A stretch of 64,000 nt of DNA from Cylindrospermum stagnale PCC 7417. GTDB lineage: Bacteria; Cyanobacteriota; Cyanobacteriia; Cyanobacteriales; Nostocaceae. Each line of letters begins with the position of its first letter. Position 1 is the stretch's first letter. The notes under the pieces are model-generated. The model ran no database searches, had not been told where the DNA came from, and saw only the letters and a list, made by a program, of their open reading frames with translations. A program made the translations under genes and the position numbers. Where the stretch lies: positions 347,001-411,000 of the forward strand of contig NC_019757.1 of NCBI RefSeq assembly GCF_000317535.1. The letters are read 5' to 3'. Below, piece by piece: positions 61,391 to 64,000 of the stretch.

Positions 61391-61880
61391 GGTGATCAAG
61401 AGTCGCCACGACTACAAGACTAGACCAAGACTTTGAGCAAAAAAGATTCAAAGTCATAAATGACCGCATCAAGGGTTTACCAAAAAAGACTCGCTGCACT
61501 CGGTTTAATGCTGAAGGCATTTTCCCTCCCGATAAGCTTTGCTCTTGCGAGGTGGGAAATTGTCCCATTCAAGTTAGCTTTGCCAAACCCCTGTCTAGTT
61601 GGGGTGTATATTTATCTAATCTTGATAGATTGGTTTTCTCAGATCTTTAAATAGAACTTCATAAAAATTAAAATTCTTCTAATTCAAGGAAAATGCCTGA
61701 TAGAGTGCGATTTCCAGTACTTGGAGAACGCAAGTAAAAATATTAAAGTCACAATTTCTGCATAAGTTTAGTGAATCAAGACGTAATAAAAGAAGGAACA
61801 CAGAAATGTCTTGATGAAAATTGTCAAATCAGGGACAACTGCCAGCTAATAAGTTAAGTGGGACGGGAACGGGGGTTGTG
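61391..61880. other. Intergenic region between ccmK4 and HetZ-like gene
   Basis: About 490 bp. No intact gene. One open frame at 61460-61654 has no ribosome site. The HetZ-like gene may start at 61821 (TTG) instead of 61881, which would shorten this gap. Confidence 0.35.
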
Positions 61881-63056
61881 ATGCCAACTTTAAAACAGAG
61901 TTTCGAGGAGCGCAATCTCACTATGGCAAAGCATGCGGCAAACCTGGCGCAACATTGGCGGCTTCGGCTGGCTGCGGAATGTCCAGAACAAAGTGAGGCA
62001 GCCAGAGAAAGTATTATTCTCTGGCTTTTGGGAGTAGATTTAAACCGGTTTGATTTGCTCAATCCTAAAGAACTGGAGATTGCCAAGCAAGCAATGGAAT
62101 ATCGCTGGCGGATTTTACACCAGCGCTATCTGGGAATAGGACGAGAACGCGCTTATCGTAACCTGATACTTCGGTTGGGGAGTTTAGTAACATTACGCAA
62201 TAAAATTCAGACTTGGGTTTCTCTCAGTCGCGATCGCCAGCGCAGTGTCATGGATGTACTGCAAGAAGTACTCCAAGAATTACTGCAAAGTGATCACTAT
62301 ATGCAGCAACAAATGGCTTGTATTGCAGAATTTGCCAGTGATAGACGATTGCAAGATACTATGTTGTTTGCCAGCATAGAAGAGTATTGTTTGCGGCCAG
62401 TACGCAATCAACCCCTACTGGTTTACCGCTTTGTCAACTACCTGCGCCGCACTCAGCGTGGTGGCTTAACTCAAGTGCCTGCCAGTGATTTGATTAGGCT
62501 AGTTTCCGAAGAAGTTCTCACAGAAGATAGTGATAATAGGATTAACTTAGTCGATAGTCAGGCGATCGCAGAATATCAAGAGGCACGACAACTAGAAGAG
62601 CAACAGGCCCTGCGTCAGGCAGTACATCAGCAATTGTCAAATTATTTACGCCAAAATCTGGGGCAAGAGGCAGTGGAGTGGCTACGACTGTATCTGCAAG
62701 GGAAAACCCAGGAAGAGATTGCCAAGAAACTAAATAAGCCCATTAAGGAAGTATATCGGCTGCGAGAAAAAATTAGCTACCACGCGGTGCGCGTCTTTGC
62801 TCTCAAAAGTAAACCAAAACTTGTGGATAACTGGCTCTCAATTTCCTTACAAGAACATAACTTAGGGCTAACACAAAACAAATGGCAGCAACTTGATCAA
62901 CAATTGACTCCTGTGGAGCGGCAGATTCTAGATTTGCGGAGAGCAGGCAACTCAATAGAAGCAACAGCCCAACAGTTAAAACTTAAAACCCATCAGGTGC
63001 TCGGTGAATGGACTAAAATCTATCTCGCAGCCCAAGCTTTAAGAACTCAGGATTAA
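61881..63056 (+). CDS. HetZ-related DNA-binding regulator
   Basis: 391 residues from the ATG at 61881, preceded by GGGGGT; TTG at 61821 would give 411. The N-terminal 200 residues are helical with AARESIILWLLGVDLNRFDL. The middle holds a sigma-region-4-like helix-turn-helix (LQGKTQEEIAKKLNKPIKEV), followed by a second HTH-like block near the C-terminus (LTPVERQILDLRRAGNSIEA). HetZ and its relatives control heterocyst differentiation through DNA binding. I am sure of the HTH and moderately sure of the HetZ-related name. Hairpin terminator follows near 63201. Confidence 0.55.
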   Translation: MPTLKQSFEERNLTMAKHAANLAQHWRLRLAAECPEQSEAARESIILWLLGVDLNRFDLLNPKELEIAKQAMEYRWRILHQRYLGIGRERAYRNLILRLGSLVTLRNKIQTWVSLSRDRQRSVMDVLQEVLQELLQSDHYMQQQMACIAEFASDRRLQDTMLFASIEEYCLRPVRNQPLLVYRFVNYLRRTQRGGLTQVPASDLIRLVSEEVLTEDSDNRINLVDSQAIAEYQEARQLEEQQALRQAVHQQLSNYLRQNLGQEAVEWLRLYLQGKTQEEIAKKLNKPIKEVYRLREKISYHAVRVFALKSKPKLVDNWLSISLQEHNLGLTQNKWQQLDQQLTPVERQILDLRRAGNSIEATAQQLKLKTHQVLGEWTKIYLAAQALRTQD

Positions 63057-63200
63057 CTAAAATCAAATATTCCCCTGATAGTAAATAACTCCCCAGTCTA
63101 GCAAGGGCTTTCCATTGAGGACGCTGCTGGTAGTAAACTAAAATAACTTTGGGTGATCGTCGCCAAGCTGGCCGCTTTTAATTTTAGTTTGATTTTAGAT

Positions 63201-63230
63201 TTAGGATTGGCACGCAATCTACAATCCTAA
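63201..63230 (+). terminator. Hairpin after HetZ-like gene
   Basis: Arms TTAGGATTG (63201-63209) and CAATCCTAA (63222-63230) with a 12-base loop. Weak T-tract, so termination is uncertain. Confidence 0.45.
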
Positions 63231-63351
63231 ACTAATTTTCTATTTATTGTAGATAATTAAACTTTTATTACCATAACAAAGTATCCTGACTTGCCGCCCA
63301 CTAACTTAGAGGCAAAATAGTGATATAAAGAAACACTAACAAATCAAACCT

Positions 63352-64000
63352 ATGTTGTCTTCAGAGGGTAAACAAACTGATACCGCAGCGACTGGGCAGC
63401 AAACGCTAACCACTACCCAAACTAAGTGGCAGCAAGGGGGTGATCACGAGCAGATATTCCAGCTGATTGATAGTCTCTTGTCTTTTGAAGCTTGCCTCTA
63501 TCACCAAATTTTGCCCTTTGGATTAGAAGATAACAACCTGTTGTTAGGTATAGTTCATCCACAAGACACCGCTGCCCTAGAATACGTTGGTCGCATTTTG
63601 TCTTATATCAATTTCACAATGGTAACCGAGCCAATCACAGCCGACACTCACCGCACCATATTATCAGCCTACCTCAACTACAAAAATACATTCCCACCAG
63701 GTGCCGAACCAGAGTATCAGCCAATAAAGGAGTTGCTCTCACAAAGAAGTGCTGCCAGAATTGCCGAAAACCCTATTGCCCCTACAACTGACTACTCTGA
63801 ACCTAATTACCAACCGACACAGCTTGATCTGCCAACGGAAAGTAGTCAAAATCTTTGGCAGCGGGTAGATTTGCCCCCGATCCCAGATCTAGATAGCGCG
63901 TCTAAAACTAACAACCTCTTGACCCCCCTAAACCCAGATCAAGAGAATAGTTCCCAGGAAGCACTGCAACAAAACTTACCTATTTTGCCAGTACAAGTTC
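63352..64000 (+). CDS. 5' part of a gene leaving the window; hypothetical
   Basis: 216 codons from the ATG at 63352 (MLSSEGKQTDTAATGQQTLT) with no stop before the window end. Residues ~30-120 form a folded alpha/beta unit (FQLIDSLLSFEACLYHQILP, then NNLLLGIVHPQDTAALEYVG). The fold pattern (LLGIVHPxDxxALEYV, ILSYINFTMVTEPIT) resembles the MshEN/GspE N-terminal domain of type II/IV secretion ATPases and c-di-GMP binding proteins. After residue 130 it is a low-complexity Pro/Gln-rich linker. Full identity depends on the missing part. Confidence 0.55.
   Translation, partial: MLSSEGKQTDTAATGQQTLTTTQTKWQQGGDHEQIFQLIDSLLSFEACLYHQILPFGLEDNNLLLGIVHPQDTAALEYVGRILSYINFTMVTEPITADTHRTILSAYLNYKNTFPPGAEPEYQPIKELLSQRSAARIAENPIAPTTDYSEPNYQPTQLDLPTESSQNLWQRVDLPPIPDLDSASKTNNLLTPLNPDQENSSQEALQQNLPILPVQV

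Noticed and set aside
61460-61654. 64-codon frame between ccmK4 and the HetZ-like gene
   Set aside because: No ribosome site, no family and hydrophobic chance composition.

Overview
The window reads as chromosome of a filamentous, probably heterocyst-forming cyanobacterium of the Nostoc/Calothrix/Tolypothrix type. Evidence: many HIP1 octamers (GCGATCGC), a ccmK3-ccmK4 carboxysome shell pair, a clpR-clpP3 operon, a HetZ-like regulator, Uma2 (DUF820) proteins, heptamer STRRs and many REP-like palindromes. The species cannot be fixed from the sequence alone.

Layout. 0-6.3 kb: small hypotheticals, a TauD-type dioxygenase lying between remnants of an MFS transporter and of a zinc alcohol dehydrogenase, a DMT exporter, a DUF4079-like membrane protein and a CYTH phosphatase. 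6.5-17.9 kb (minus): a polysaccharide cluster with a GH68-like protein, a methyltransferase, three GT2 enzymes, Wzx flippase, Wzy polymerase, Wzz and WecG. 18-19.6 kb: decayed DNA with a truncated epimerase. 19.6-25.8 kb: a PaaK-like adenylating enzyme, two membrane Ser/Thr kinases sharing an unrecognised extracytoplasmic domain, and a secreted 14-residue-repeat protein. 26-38.5 kb: housekeeping genes (pgk, usp, hemW-like, PIN/TRAM, VOC, two vWA proteins, clpR-clpP3, a J-protein) plus a RAYT transposase carrying REP repeats inside its own reading frame. 38.6-44.1 kb: a chaperone-usher-like locus of three pilin-like exported proteins, a PapD-like chaperone and an usher-like outer-membrane protein. 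44.4-51.6 kb: TrmH, tRNA-Leu(CAG), murA (probable ATT start), an XRE regulator with a perfect operator palindrome, Uma2, an M48 protease, lactate/glycolate oxidase and tRNA-Leu(CAA). 51.7-56 kb: mobile DNA with an intact IS4-type element (9-bp target duplication), tRNA-Gln(TTG), a MITE-like element, an octamer array, a second RAYT with REP-like flanks and a HEPN-like protein. 56.4-64 kb: SpoIID, a deleted cytochrome P450, a decayed ParA, an alpha/beta hydrolase, ccmK3-ccmK4, the HetZ-like regulator and a gene leaving the window.

Most notable: (1) the chaperone-usher-like surface-fibre locus, unusual for cyanobacteria; (2) two RAYT/REP loci, one with three 54-bp REP units translated in frame; (3) a 37-bp copy of the tRNA-Leu(CAA) 5' region fused to the end of the M48 protease gene and overlapping the start of the oxidase gene; (4) a candidate HEPN ribonuclease in the mobile island; (5) two receptor-like kinases with a shared undescribed domain. 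No CRISPR array or rRNA was seen.
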